Translations under genes and position numbers: made by a program
Notes under the pieces: generated by a model
Told to the model about the DNA's origin: nothing
Seen by the model: the letters and a program-made list of their open reading frames with translations, nothing else
Databases searched by the model: none
Shown: one piece after another, positions 1 through 7,926 of the stretch
How the letters are laid out: each line of letters begins with the position of its first letter
Position numbering within the stretch: position 1 is the first letter of the stretch
Source of the DNA: JANQTF01 sp041741415
GTDB lineage: Bacteria; Bacteroidota; Bacteroidia; J057
Assembly: GCA_041741415.1 (NCBI GenBank)
Contig: JBGSKC010000059.1
Location: 1-64,000 of the forward strand
Length of the DNA: 64,000 nucleotides
Direction: 5' to 3'

Positions 1-1
1 T

Positions 2-121
2 TTCGGATGGCTCAACTTCTTCCGGCGACTCAATCGCGATTATGAAAAACTTCCCGAGTCCCATGCCGCTTTCATCCAGTTGGCCTTCATCAGTATCATT
101 CTGAACAGAATTTGCCGCTGA
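2..121 (+). CDS. IS5-family transposase, C-terminal fragment at window edge
   Basis: An open frame enters from the left edge and stops at a TGA at 119-121. The 39 visible residues include GWLNFFRRLNRDYEKLPES followed by a hydrophobic helix ending LNRICR. This is the usual C-terminal end of IS5-family (IS4/IS5 superfamily) DDE transposases, where the last helix follows the catalytic Glu. The catalytic residues lie outside the window. It is oriented opposite to, and differs in sequence from, the transposase at 1922-3310, so it is a second element. Whether it is intact upstream cannot be judged here. Confidence 0.75.
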   Translation, partial: FGWLNFFRRLNRDYEKLPESHAAFIQLAFISIILNRICR

Positions 122-172
122 GAGTTCCAAACATGGTCTTAGTAAAACGAGAAGGGAGGAATGGAGCTAAAT

Positions 173-1790
173 TCATAGCTTTTGGACCCTAAGGTCACTC
201 CCATAATATGATAAATATAAACTACAATTGACTTTTATACTGTAGAGCACAAAATTGAATTGGTGATCAGTCGGGTCGATTCTTCTAATCCGAACCCCGG
301 TTTCTAACTCCCATTCATCGATCCCTATCTTTGACCCTGAAAAAAAATGCCCCCCATTAAAATGGTAGGCGACGAATAAAATCTCAGAAGAACTTTTGCC
401 GAAGGTTCTAAGAGCGATCCTGTTGTTGATATCCCACTCCTTAATTGTCCCATCGGAGGATCCTGAAAGGAAACGTTTCCCATCTGGGTGGTAGGCAACG
501 GAGTAAACATCACCTGTGTGCCCATTGAAGGTTCTGATACAGGCTCCGGTGGCAATATCCCACTCCTTGACTGTCCCGTCGGATGACCCTGAAAGGAAGC
601 GTGTTCCATCTGGGTGGTAAACGATGGAGTGCACATCACCTAAATGCCCTTCGAAAATTTTGATACAGGCTCCGGTGGCAGGGTACCATTCCTTAATCTT
701 ATCGCCTGCACCTGAAAGGAAACGTCTTCCATCGTGGCGGTATGAAACAGTGCGAATGGCCTCAGAATGTCCGTTGATAGTTCTGATGCATATGTTGGTG
801 GCAGAGTCCCACTCCTTGATGGATCCGTCCGAAGATCCAAGAATAAAGCGCTTCCCATCGGGTCGGTAGGCGACGGTTTTGACAGAACTTGTATACCCGA
901 AAGTTTTGATACAGGCTCCGGTGGCTGGGTCCCATTCCTTGATAGACCCATCATCTGATCCTGAAATGAAGCGTCCCCCGTCCGGTCGGTAGGCGACGGA
1001 GTTGATGCAGCTTTTATGCCCCTCGAAGGTTCTGATACAGGCCCCGGTGGCTGGGTCCCATTCCTTAATAAACCCATCATATGATCCTGAAAGGAAACGT
1101 TCTGAGCATGTCCCAACTGGCGGGATCGGCCGATAGGCGACGGTATCGATGGCATTTCCATGCCCCTCGAAGGTTCTGATACAGGCTCCGGTGGCTGGGT
1201 CCCATTCCTTGATCAACCCATCCTGTGATCCGGAAAGGAAACGTTCCCCGTCCGGCCGGTAGGCGATGGAGGTGACCTGTTCTTTATGTCCTTTAAAAGT
1301 TCTTATTACGTCACCAGTAGTGGAATCAAACTCGTGAATGTCCCCAGATGAAGATCCTAGAATGAAGCTTTGGCCACTCAAATTATAACGAATAGACCAA
1401 ACGGGAACATTTTGCTTTTTGTAAGTTCTGATATGAGTACCGGTTGTGAGATCCCATTCCATGATCGTCCCATTGTGTGATCCTGAAATGAAACGTCCCC
1501 CTTTTGGATGGTAAGCAATTGCCCAAATCATTCCAGATCTTCCCTCGAAGGTTCTGATACAGGTTCCTGAAACATAGTCCCATTCCTTGATAGTCCCGTC
1601 AGAATGACCTGAAAGGAAACGCTGCCCGCCTAAATCGAAAGCAAGAAACCCTATGCCATTACTAATGCCGATTGTTCTGATAAGTCTTCCTGTTGAAACA
1701 TCCCATTCCTTACAATCTGTTCCACCTGCTATAAAACGATTTCCGCTTGGATGTAAAGCTACGGCATTGATATGGCCTCTATGCCCTTGG
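173..1790 (-). repeat. Tandem ~126-bp WD40-coding DNA repeats
   Basis: The blades are also similar at DNA level. On the + strand the string ATACAGGCTCCGGTGGC followed by a (GGGT)CCCATTCCTT(GAT) block recurs at about 541, 662, 912, 1032 and 1173, spaced roughly 120-140 bp. One blade (around 1100-1140) carries a short insertion between its beta strands (residues IPPVGTCS). Near-identical units suggest recent duplication or gene conversion inside the gene. Confidence 0.8.
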
Positions 1791-1877
1791 GGAAATAGAG
1801 CCTCTTTTTGCAGGTGGCTCTGTTTCAGGCGAGTGATAGCGGAAGAAGTATGGATTGTGCGGTGGGGGAGGGAAATG
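173..1877 (-). CDS. WD40 repeat protein, 5' end truncated by IS insertion
   Basis: A frame of about 567 codons is filled almost entirely by WD40-type beta-propeller blades: about 12 clear units plus a degenerate last one, with the pattern AYRPDG-RFLSGS-DG-IKEWD-ATGACIRTF every ~42 residues. The first in-frame ATG is at 1531, but two more good blades (ending KEWDVSTGRLIRTI and KEWDYVSGTCIRTF) and a linker beginning PHRTIHTSSAITRLKQ lie upstream in the same frame. The frame then runs straight into the terminal inverted repeat of the IS at 1878, with no start codon before it. I infer that the N-terminus, possibly with a further domain, was lost by the IS insertion. Such proteins are scaffolds; no enzymatic part is visible. 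Expression from the remaining ATG is possible but would give only a partial propeller. Confidence 0.75.
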
Positions 1878-1892
1878 TAATACGTCGCTCCT
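1878..1892 (+). repeat. IS terminal inverted repeat, left
   Basis: TAATACGTCGCTCCT pairs with the inverted copy at 3424-3438, differing at one base. It marks the boundary with the truncated WD40 gene. Confidence 0.75.
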
Positions 1893-1921
1893 GAAAAACT
1901 AATCGCTCATCCGGTTTCTTT

Positions 1922-3310
1922 CTATGACAAGGAAAGTTGAGCTTGGCCAGCGGGGTGATGGGCCTGAGAATCGGCTGCAGGGTTGGTGATATGCTCTAGG
2001 ATGCGCCTGAGCCAGGCACAAACGGAGGCCAAAGAAGGGCTGTTAAGCTCTTCCTGGAAGCGGATCATCCATAATCGGAGGTTGTAAGCCGAGGCCGCGA
2101 GCAGCAGGTTTATCGCATCGCCGAGGCTTCCTTTGAGCCAGTTGCGATTGAGGCCGTGGTGGTTTTTGAGGTGTCCGATTCTGGGCTCGATGGCTGCTCT
2201 TCGCCGGAACTTCGCTCGCTGAGCCTGTTTTTCGGCCCTGGTGGCATTTTTGGGAGGCGGTGCTGGGATGTGAACCTGAGTGGTTCCGATTGTTTTGCGG
2301 CCCCGATAGCCCCGGTCCGCGATGGCATCGGTAGGACTCTTGGCGTGGAGGCGCTCGAATTGTTCGAGGCTGGGTTTCAGGGTGTCGCCATCGTAGGGGT
2401 TGCCCTCAAAGGCCTTGGCGGCCAGGACCACTCCGCGCTCCCGCCCGACGATCAGGCTCACTTTGGAACCAAACTCATATTTTGGAAAGGCCTTCCCTTT
2501 AGCGATGCAGGCCACTTCCGGAGCGTGAATGGAGTAAATTTTGTTCTTATCGCTCTTCTGTTGAACCAACACTGCGCCGATACGATCCAGGATCTCTGCA
2601 TGGCGTTGCTGAGCCTGCGGACCAAGCTGCCGCTGCAAGTCTCTGAGCACCCGTCCCGTCCTGACTTTGAGGGCTTTAAGAGCCTTCTTTGCCTGTTTCT
2701 TCCGTCTGGGATGATCTGCTTTGAACTGAGCCCACATCAATTTCTTAGCCACCTGTTTGTAGCTCTGCTTCAGGCTGATACCCTCCTGCTTTGCGATGCG
2801 CCACAGATATTCGAGGCAGCGGTGATACAGCCGGGCGTCGGTGGGAAAACGGATGGCCTTGTCCTGAACGGTTGTATCAGCAACAACTTGATTTTCAACA
2901 ACTTCCTCCCCATGTACATCCACGCTCAGCTTCAGAATCCGCTCCATTCCTTCCTGGCCAAGCCGCTTGCGGAAGTACACAAAATCGCTCGGATCAACCG
3001 GAACATGCCACTGAAACACGTCCATCCCGCAGAAAAACTGGTAGTAGGGATTTTCCAGCCATTTGGCCACCACCGTCTCATCGCCAAGGTTATCGAGTTG
3101 CTTGAGCAGCATCAGCCCGGCCATCAGGCGGATGGGCTTGGCAGGGCGGCCTTGATCCGAGTAGTAGGGCAGCAGTTCGCTTTCAAGCCGGGCCCAGTCC
3201 AGCTTCCCGGCCAGCACATAGAGCGGGTGCTTCGGGTTGAGCTGATCCTTCAGCAAAGGGTATAGAAAGTTTTGTTGCGACTGATTGGGATGTTTTGCAG
3301 GCTTAGCCAT
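1922..3310 (-). CDS. IS5-family transposase
   Basis: A 462-residue DDE transposase with the DUF772-type N-terminal domain (about residues 20-130, GRPAKPIRLMAGLMLLKQL) and a DDE_Tnp_1 catalytic core. The three acidic residues can be placed: D in QVVADTTVQDKAIRFPTDA, D in DAIADRGYRG, and E in AAIEPRIGHLKNHHGLNRN. A basic insert (about 190-240) lies between the first two, as in this subgroup. Length is normal and no frameshift is visible, so it is probably active. The ATG at 3310 is followed by the expected N-terminus. It is the only gene within the inverted repeats. Confidence 0.93.
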   Translation of the reverse strand: MAKPAKHPNQSQQNFLYPLLKDQLNPKHPLYVLAGKLDWARLESELLPYYSDQGRPAKPIRLMAGLMLLKQLDNLGDETVVAKWLENPYYQFFCGMDVFQWHVPVDPSDFVYFRKRLGQEGMERILKLSVDVHGEEVVENQVVADTTVQDKAIRFPTDARLYHRCLEYLWRIAKQEGISLKQSYKQVAKKLMWAQFKADHPRRKKQAKKALKALKVRTGRVLRDLQRQLGPQAQQRHAEILDRIGAVLVQQKSDKNKIYSIHAPEVACIAKGKAFPKYEFGSKVSLIVGRERGVVLAAKAFEGNPYDGDTLKPSLEQFERLHAKSPTDAIADRGYRGRKTIGTTQVHIPAPPPKNATRAEKQAQRAKFRRRAAIEPRIGHLKNHHGLNRNWLKGSLGDAINLLLAASAYNLRLWMIRFQEELNSPSLASVCAWLRRILEHITNPAADSQAHHPAGQAQLSLS

Positions 3311-3423
3311 CGTTCTGCCCTCCAGATTTTTCCTTAATATCGCACATTTCCGGGGGATATCCCAGCGTTTTGGCTCCCTTTTTCTGCGTTTCCAAGCTGT
3401 GGGGGCCGATTTTGGGGTTGTTT

Positions 3424-3438
3424 AGGAGCGACGCATTA
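3424..3438 (-). repeat. IS terminal inverted repeat, right
   Basis: AGGAGCGACGCATTA is the inverted partner of 1878-1892. It lies about 115 bp upstream of the transposase start, which leaves room for the transposase promoter. Confidence 0.75.
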
Positions 3439-3466
3439 GGGGGGATTTTCTTCCTCAGTAGGGAAA

Positions 3467-3488
3467 CCGACCACCGGCCTTTGGTCGG
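3467..3488. other. Short hairpin between the IS and the HNH gene
   Basis: CCGACCA and TGGTCGG form a 7-bp stem with an 8-base loop. It lies 54 bp beyond the stop of the minus-strand HNH nuclease gene, where a transcript would end. No T-run follows on the minus strand, so calling it a terminator would be weak. Confidence 0.4.
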
Positions 3489-3512
3489 CAGGCGAGTTGT
3501 GTTCGCTGAAAA

Positions 3513-3529
3513 CCCGGTTTATAAACGGG
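3513..3529. other. Near-perfect palindrome after the HNH gene
   Basis: CCCGGTTTATAAACGGG reads almost the same on both strands and sits 12 bp beyond the stop codon of the HNH nuclease gene. It could be part of the transcript end structure or a protein-binding site; nothing in the sequence decides this. Confidence 0.4.
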
Positions 3530-3541
3530 ATCCGATCAGAC

Positions 3542-4516
3542 TTACAGCTGATGGGCTATATTTCCCTGGATTTGCCTGGTCAGGTCGGTTAACAATTTTG
3601 AAAACGGCAATGAGTTCCAGTTCTCATAGGTCTCTATCCGGTGAGCATGCATCAGAGAAAGCAGGCTGGATTCATCCTTGATGACATCCTGAAACAACTC
3701 CCGATAGGTGACGATGAACTTGTTTCCGCCGTGAATGGATTTGGTGAGCACGGAAGCCAAAACGCTCTTATGATATTTTGAATAAATCTCCTGAATGTTA
3801 AACAGCTTCAAAAACTGCTCAGTCTTTTCCTTTTCCTCTCCGGTGGCAGTTATTCTGATCCCATATTCAAGGGCATCGGTTTTTCCATAGAAGCCTGAGA
3901 TTTCCGAAACCTTTGGAAAGAAAACGAAAGAATCGCCAACCTGCTCAATGCAGGGGTTGTGTATTTTGTTGGTCGCCGGGTCAAACTCCTTTTTGACTTT
4001 ATTGCAATAGCTGCAACAAGGAACCAAGTTTCCGACACTGCACGCAAGGAACGGGTAAACGGACTTTGGGAAAAAATGATCAAGTTCAGGCCTGCCATAT
4101 TTTTTGCCAGCGCCTTTTGAGTGAATAAAGGTTGGGTTAATGTTGCAATACGGGCAAACCTGAACGTCCAGAATAGTTGAGATTCGATACTGATTGTCAG
4201 AGTTGATCGCAGAGAAATCAAAAACTGAAGTGTAAACTTCTTTTTCTTCATCTTTCCAACCAAGCGGCCCAACTAAATCCGTTAACCAGGATTGAATATC
4301 TGTAGCTTCTCTGTCTAATGGTGAGTAATACAACAGTTTTTGAAGAACATCAAATTCATTTTCTTCCAATAAATTTAATGTTGATTTCGCCTTATCGTGA
4401 AGACAGGGATCCTTCAGTTTTTTTCTGATTTTTCCTCTGATGTTTTTTGAGATGCCTGGCATTAACTCATTCTGAATGAGTTGGATTTTCTTCTCGTATT
4501 CGCTGATCTTATGCAT
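3542..4516 (-). CDS. ptuB: HNH endonuclease, PtuB-like (Septu)
   Basis: A 324-residue protein with an HNH nuclease core in the middle. It has CPYC (residues 121-124), PELDHFFPKS with the catalytic Asp-His pair (146-147), NLVPCC (Asn 163) and CSYCNK (168-173). The two CxxC pairs make the zinc site typical of this HNH class. The flanks are helical, charged and unlike known domains. The ATG at 4516 is chosen because it overlaps the 3' end of the ATPase gene by 8 bases, which implies translational coupling; an upstream ATG at 4579 would add 21 residues overlapping the ATPase. ATPase followed by HNH is the gene order of Septu systems, where the ATPase complex recruits and controls the nuclease. 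The region is AT-richer than its surroundings. The Septu name is inference from order and domains; the nuclease call is firm. Confidence 0.8.
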   Translation of the reverse strand: MHKISEYEKKIQLIQNELMPGISKNIRGKIRKKLKDPCLHDKAKSTLNLLEENEFDVLQKLLYYSPLDREATDIQSWLTDLVGPLGWKDEEKEVYTSVFDFSAINSDNQYRISTILDVQVCPYCNINPTFIHSKGAGKKYGRPELDHFFPKSVYPFLACSVGNLVPCCSYCNKVKKEFDPATNKIHNPCIEQVGDSFVFFPKVSEISGFYGKTDALEYGIRITATGEEKEKTEQFLKLFNIQEIYSKYHKSVLASVLTKSIHGGNKFIVTYRELFQDVIKDESSLLSLMHAHRIETYENWNSLPFSKLLTDLTRQIQGNIAHQL

Positions 4517-6557
4517 CCTGTTGATTGTTGAGCTCTTCCATTCTTGCCTGAAACCAACGGAGTTTCGCTTCTTTACCAAATTGATCGCTGTTGAGGAGTT
4601 GCTCCTTTAAAACAGCCCTTTTCGTGAAATCGCCGATCTGGTTGATGACATCCATCAGTTCATCAAAACCTGCGTGGAGATAAAAGTTCGGATCTTCCTT
4701 TCTCTCATCCTGATCATTCGGCATATTCTTCCAGCCATTCATCATCTCCATCAAATCATTCAGCCTTTTTTCAGCAAGTAGCCCAACCGGACCATCAATT
4801 AAAAAACCTTCTTTCAGCAGCGAGTAGATATTCCCGGCCAGGGTCGGAGATTCAGATTTGCTCGCAGTGGGGCGGCCTTCTTCCGTTTTTTGCTGCGTAA
4901 TGTAAACGTGCTCCTGCGGAAAGTCTGTTAGCAGGATCGGGGAGTGAGACACGAAAATACTTTGGGTGATGTGGTGAGGGAAGTATGTTGCAAGGAAGTC
5001 GAGCAAGTATTTGACAATCTTCCGCTGCCAGGCGGGGTGTAACCCTACTTCAGGCTCGTCAAAGCAAAAAAGCAGGAACTCGGCCCTGGTAAGTTGATAT
5101 GGCCGGATCAGAGAAGCAAATTGATAAAGCCGACCGAATAACTCTAAGAATCGTTCTTCGCCGGAGCTTAACGATCTCCACTTGGCTGTAAACAATGGTC
5201 CTGCGAAGGAGTCGAATCTGAAATCGTGGACTCCATATGTTGGACCAGGATTGGCCCCATGGTCGAAGGCAATCAAAGACTCAAGGAACCCTCGGTTGTC
5301 TTCGAAATTAAGCTCAAAAACCAAACTCTGGTTTTTAATATCTAGCGAGCCTGGTTCTGGGACTATTTTATAGATCCAATTTGCGAGTTCCTCAAATCTT
5401 GAAATGTCCAGATTCGATTGCCTCTTTGACGCCATCAATGCCTCAAAGGCTAGATGAATGATTGCTTGAGGCAGGTCTGGAGAGGTGATAGCAAAATTGT
5501 TTATTTTTTCTCTCACAAAATCTGTCCAATTTTCAGAATCGTACACATCTGCTCCATCTGGATATTCAACAGCCCAGTGGTAGTGATTTAAAATGATGCC
5601 CAATAGAAGATTTTTCCAGTTTCCCAGCCATGAGTCAGGAATGGGGATTGTTTTATCATTTGTAGCTGCTTCATGAGTTTGAAAAAACTCTTTAGCGTAA
5701 AGGCCTAGCACACCTTCTGAGTAGTTATTGGGGATAGACTCTCCATGCAAATAACTTGGATTTTTCTTATGATCAAGGTCCACACCAATGATGAATAGCT
5801 CACGTATCGAAATCTGATAAGCCGATCGCCAAAATTCTCTATAATTGTTAAATTTTATTGGAAAAGATAACTCAACCTTTACCGGCATATTGAAAGGCAT
5901 ATTTTCTTTGACAGAACAAGCAAATTGAATCTGTCTATGCATGGATCTGGCCAGGAACTCATTTAATTTCCAAGAATCGTAAGCGTTACTTCGGCTGTTT
6001 TTTGAGGTGCCTTCAAAAAAATAAGATCTGGTTGACAGGTCCGCCACAATAGGGAAGTCCACAAAGTAATTCGCCATATCTCCTTTCTCCCAGGCTGGTC
6101 CACTTCTGGTGGTTAAAGAGGTATCCAGGTAAATGATACATCCTTTGGGCTCAGGAGGCGCGTTCTTTTCCAGCTGTTCTTGAGAAAACAGGATCAGCTT
6201 ATAATCAAGGCCTTCCGCTTTCACTTCAATGGGAGAATCAGCGATGATATGTAATTCGCCGCCGATAAAGATCGCCATGACATAGCTATACCCTTCCGGG
6301 ACCAACCTATTTCCCATCGCAAGGTACACGGAGGACATGGCATCAATAATACTCGTTTTGCCAGAGCCATTTTCTCCAATGATGAGGTAAGTGGATTCCT
6401 GTTTTTTGGAAAAATAGGATAACCGTTTCTTGCGTCTTGAGATGGTTAATTGCCTTTTGCCCTCCGCCACGGAGTGTGTAAACGAGTATTGCGGATGAAG
6501 CTCAATGTCGCTGTTCTTCAAACCACGAAATCCGTCGACCCAAAAGTAAGCGATCAT
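4509..6557 (-). CDS. ptuA: AAA/ABC-type ATPase, PtuA-like (Septu)
   Basis: A 682-residue SMC/ABC-like ATPase of the OLD/RecF-like group. The N-terminus has the VDGFRGLKNSDIEL strand-turn typical of these proteins. Walker A is GENGSGKTS (61-69), the ABC signature LSSGEE (463-468), Walker B LLFCFDEPE (about 495-502) followed by a VGLHPAWQ D-loop, and the H-switch IFVSHSP (His 538). The middle (about 200-450) is a long helical insert. No TOPRIM follows, which separates it from OLD nucleases. The last ~140 residues are helical and could bind the nuclease. It overlaps the HNH gene downstream, matching PtuA-PtuB. No reverse transcriptase or structured RNA is next to it, so it does not look like a retron-linked version. 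It starts at the ATG at 6557, with the VDGFRG motif immediately after. Confidence 0.8.
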   Translation of the reverse strand: MIAYFWVDGFRGLKNSDIELHPQYSFTHSVAEGKRQLTISRRKKRLSYFSKKQESTYLIIGENGSGKTSIIDAMSSVYLAMGNRLVPEGYSYVMAIFIGGELHIIADSPIEVKAEGLDYKLILFSQEQLEKNAPPEPKGCIIYLDTSLTTRSGPAWEKGDMANYFVDFPIVADLSTRSYFFEGTSKNSRSNAYDSWKLNEFLARSMHRQIQFACSVKENMPFNMPVKVELSFPIKFNNYREFWRSAYQISIRELFIIGVDLDHKKNPSYLHGESIPNNYSEGVLGLYAKEFFQTHEAATNDKTIPIPDSWLGNWKNLLLGIILNHYHWAVEYPDGADVYDSENWTDFVREKINNFAITSPDLPQAIIHLAFEALMASKRQSNLDISRFEELANWIYKIVPEPGSLDIKNQSLVFELNFEDNRGFLESLIAFDHGANPGPTYGVHDFRFDSFAGPLFTAKWRSLSSGEERFLELFGRLYQFASLIRPYQLTRAEFLLFCFDEPEVGLHPAWQRKIVKYLLDFLATYFPHHITQSIFVSHSPILLTDFPQEHVYITQQKTEEGRPTASKSESPTLAGNIYSLLKEGFLIDGPVGLLAEKRLNDLMEMMNGWKNMPNDQDERKEDPNFYLHAGFDELMDVINQIGDFTKRAVLKEQLLNSDQFGKEAKLRWFQARMEELNNQQDA

Positions 6558-6741
6558 GTTGCGGCTGTTCTTTTCGTATTAACAAGCAGGCCCGGCTGAC
6601 CCGAGAGCATGTCAAAATACATTCAGCGATATTGTCAACCAACAGGTTTGACAAAAAATCATCTGGCACCGTTTTATTGAGCTCTTCTATCCTGATGGCT
6701 CAGTTACCAACTTCTCCAAAAAATTCCCGATCTTCCCTTTC

Positions 6742-7107
6742 ATGATCAGAACCACTACAAACCCTTCCCTGCTACCGGCCTTTTTGCAGAGCCGCCTGGC
6801 TGCTGTGGAAGCCCTTTGCCGCAAGCATTCGGTGAAAGTGCTCTATGCGGTGGGTTCGGTGCTGCGCCCCGCCGACTTTGGCCCGGCATCTGATGTGGAT
6901 CTGCTCTTCGCCTTCGACGAAGACGCCATCTCCGACGAAGCCTACAACACCAACCTCTGGACGTTCTGGCAGGCGCTGGAACAGCTGATGGGCCGCAAAG
7001 TTGACCTGATCCACGGCCCCAGCCTCAAAAATCCCTACCTGATCGAAGAACTCCTTGCCACGAGAATGCTGCTGGTTGGATCGGAAAGCGGTGGCGTTTT
7101 TGCCTGA
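6742..7107 (+). CDS. MNT-type nucleotidyltransferase (antitoxin-like)
   Basis: A 121-residue minimal nucleotidyltransferase. The polymerase-beta fold signature is present as YAVGSVLRPADFGPASDVDL, with the GS pair and the metal-binding DVD (Asp residues in SDVDLLFAF), and a third acidic position in KVDLIHG. The C-terminus (NPYLIEELLATRMLLVGS) matches the usual end of MNT proteins that pair with HEPN RNases. In known HEPN-MNT systems the MNT protein AMPylates and so silences the HEPN toxin. The partner directly downstream survives only as a remnant (7109-7225), so this gene may be an orphan antitoxin. It is divergent from the Septu-like operon. Confidence 0.8.
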   Translation: MIRTTTNPSLLPAFLQSRLAAVEALCRKHSVKVLYAVGSVLRPADFGPASDVDLLFAFDEDAISDEAYNTNLWTFWQALEQLMGRKVDLIHGPSLKNPYLIEELLATRMLLVGSESGGVFA

Positions 7108-7108
7108 C

Positions 7109-7225
7109 CAATACGACGACTTCTTCCCGCGCTCCACGCGCTCCATCTGGAACCATGTGCAGCAAGACCTCCCCGCGTTGAAGCAGGAGCTGGCCCTTCT
7201 GCTGCAATCAGGAGCCAGGCAATAG
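7109..7225 (+). pseudogene. Remnant of a HEPN (DUF86-like) partner gene
   Basis: Right after the MNT stop, in another frame, 38 codons ending at TAG 7223-7225 read QYDDFFPRSTRSIWNHVQQ followed by DLPALKQELALLLQ. The IWNHVQQDLPALK stretch is what normally ends DUF86-type HEPN proteins (W-x(4)-DLP-LK). The start, the RxxxxH active site and most of the ~110-residue domain are missing, so an internal deletion is the simplest explanation. The match is short and made by eye. Confidence 0.55.
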
Positions 7226-7291
7226 CAACCGGGCTCCGCCCTTTGCCTTTCCCTCGCCGTTCCCTACCTTGCTCCTCCCAACTGCTGCCTC

Positions 7292-7858
7292 ATGTACGCC
7301 AGCCTGATCAAAGAAAAATTCCCGCACGACGAAAGCCTGGACCTCTTCCGGGCACCACACCTGCCAGCCGTGAAGCTGGGAAAGCTGCTGCGCCGCGAAA
7401 CCCGCATCGCCTCCCCAAGCGATGTGCTGGGGCTCCATCTCTGGTCGGGCCTGCTGAGCAGCGGCTACCTCGTCTTCACGCAGGATCGCTGCTTCTTCGA
7501 CGGTGGCGGAGCAGCCCTCGAAGACATCCGGTCTGCCGGGGCCAAAGGCAGCCGCCTCGTACTGGCCGTCAACCTTCAGGGACAATTAAGCCCTATTGAG
7601 CTAAATGTCGGCTCTGAGGCTGCTGCCCAGGCCCTGGTGCGCTTCCTGGAGCAAATCGCCTACAACGACCCCAAGGCAGAGGCCGTTGTGGCCAACACCT
7701 ACGAGCAGTCCGGCTTTGACCCCGCCGAAATCAACTGGCTCAAACTTCGGGACGAGGTGATGCGCACAATCGACATGCTCTACGACCGCTACAACGACGG
7801 CAAGCTCAGTATTTTGGAGTTTGAGTCGAAAAAGGAGGAATTGCTCAGCAGGCTGTAG
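7292..7858 (+). CDS. Uncharacterised protein with SHOCT-like C-terminal motif
   Basis: An 188-residue soluble protein. Residues about 40-125 look like a small beta-rich PH-like domain (GYLVFTQDRCFFDGG, RLVLAVNLQGQLSPIEL). The last ~30 residues (MLYDRYNDGKLSILEFESKKEELLSRL, given here by its ends) resemble a SHOCT helix pair, a short motif found at protein ends that is thought to mediate oligomerisation. There is no signal peptide or membrane segment. It stands alone between the MNT remnant and the terminator of the DUF937 gene. Function unknown. Confidence 0.6.
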   Translation: MYASLIKEKFPHDESLDLFRAPHLPAVKLGKLLRRETRIASPSDVLGLHLWSGLLSSGYLVFTQDRCFFDGGGAALEDIRSAGAKGSRLVLAVNLQGQLSPIELNVGSEAAAQALVRFLEQIAYNDPKAEAVVANTYEQSGFDPAEINWLKLRDEVMRTIDMLYDRYNDGKLSILEFESKKEELLSRL

Positions 7859-7876
7859 TCCAGGGAGCAAAAAAAA

Positions 7877-7899
7877 GCCGGAGGCAGAACGCCCCCGGC
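7877..7899 (-). terminator. Rho-independent terminator of the DUF937 gene
   Basis: GCCGGAGGC (7877-7885) and GCCCCCGGC (7891-7899) form a 9-bp stem with one mismatch and a 5-base loop. On the minus strand it is followed by a run of eight T, so it terminates the DUF937 gene, whose stop lies 28 bp before it. It could also act weakly on the plus-strand gene ending at 7858. Confidence 0.75.
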
Positions 7900-7926
7900 A
7901 AAATTAGTCTGAGTATAGCTGGCTGC

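Larger units (their letters stand above)
1878..3438 (-). mobile_element. Complete IS5-family insertion sequence, ~1.56 kb
   Basis: The element holds one transposase gene bounded by inverted repeats: TAATACGTCGCTCCT at 1878-1892 and its complement AGGAGCGACGCATTA at 3424-3438 (one mismatch in 15). Its left end interrupts the WD40 frame. No convincing direct target duplication is visible: the right flank offers TTAG, a typical IS5 target, but the left flank reads GTAA. This could mean a flank rearrangement or a slightly different true end. The IS sits between the truncated WD40 gene and the Septu-like operon. Confidence 0.75.

Noticed and set aside
173..1790. Regular ~126-bp repeats on the + strand that could look like a CRISPR or satellite array
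   Set aside because: The units translate without interruption into WD40 blades on the minus strand and have no spacer of uniform length.
2156..3265. Long plus-strand ORF (369 codons) opposite the transposase
   Set aside because: It is a shadow of the transposase codons in GC-rich DNA; it has no start signal and no protein-like motif.
3542..6557. Retron-associated PtuAB
   Set aside because: No reverse transcriptase gene and no structured msr/msd-like RNA next to the ATPase/HNH pair.
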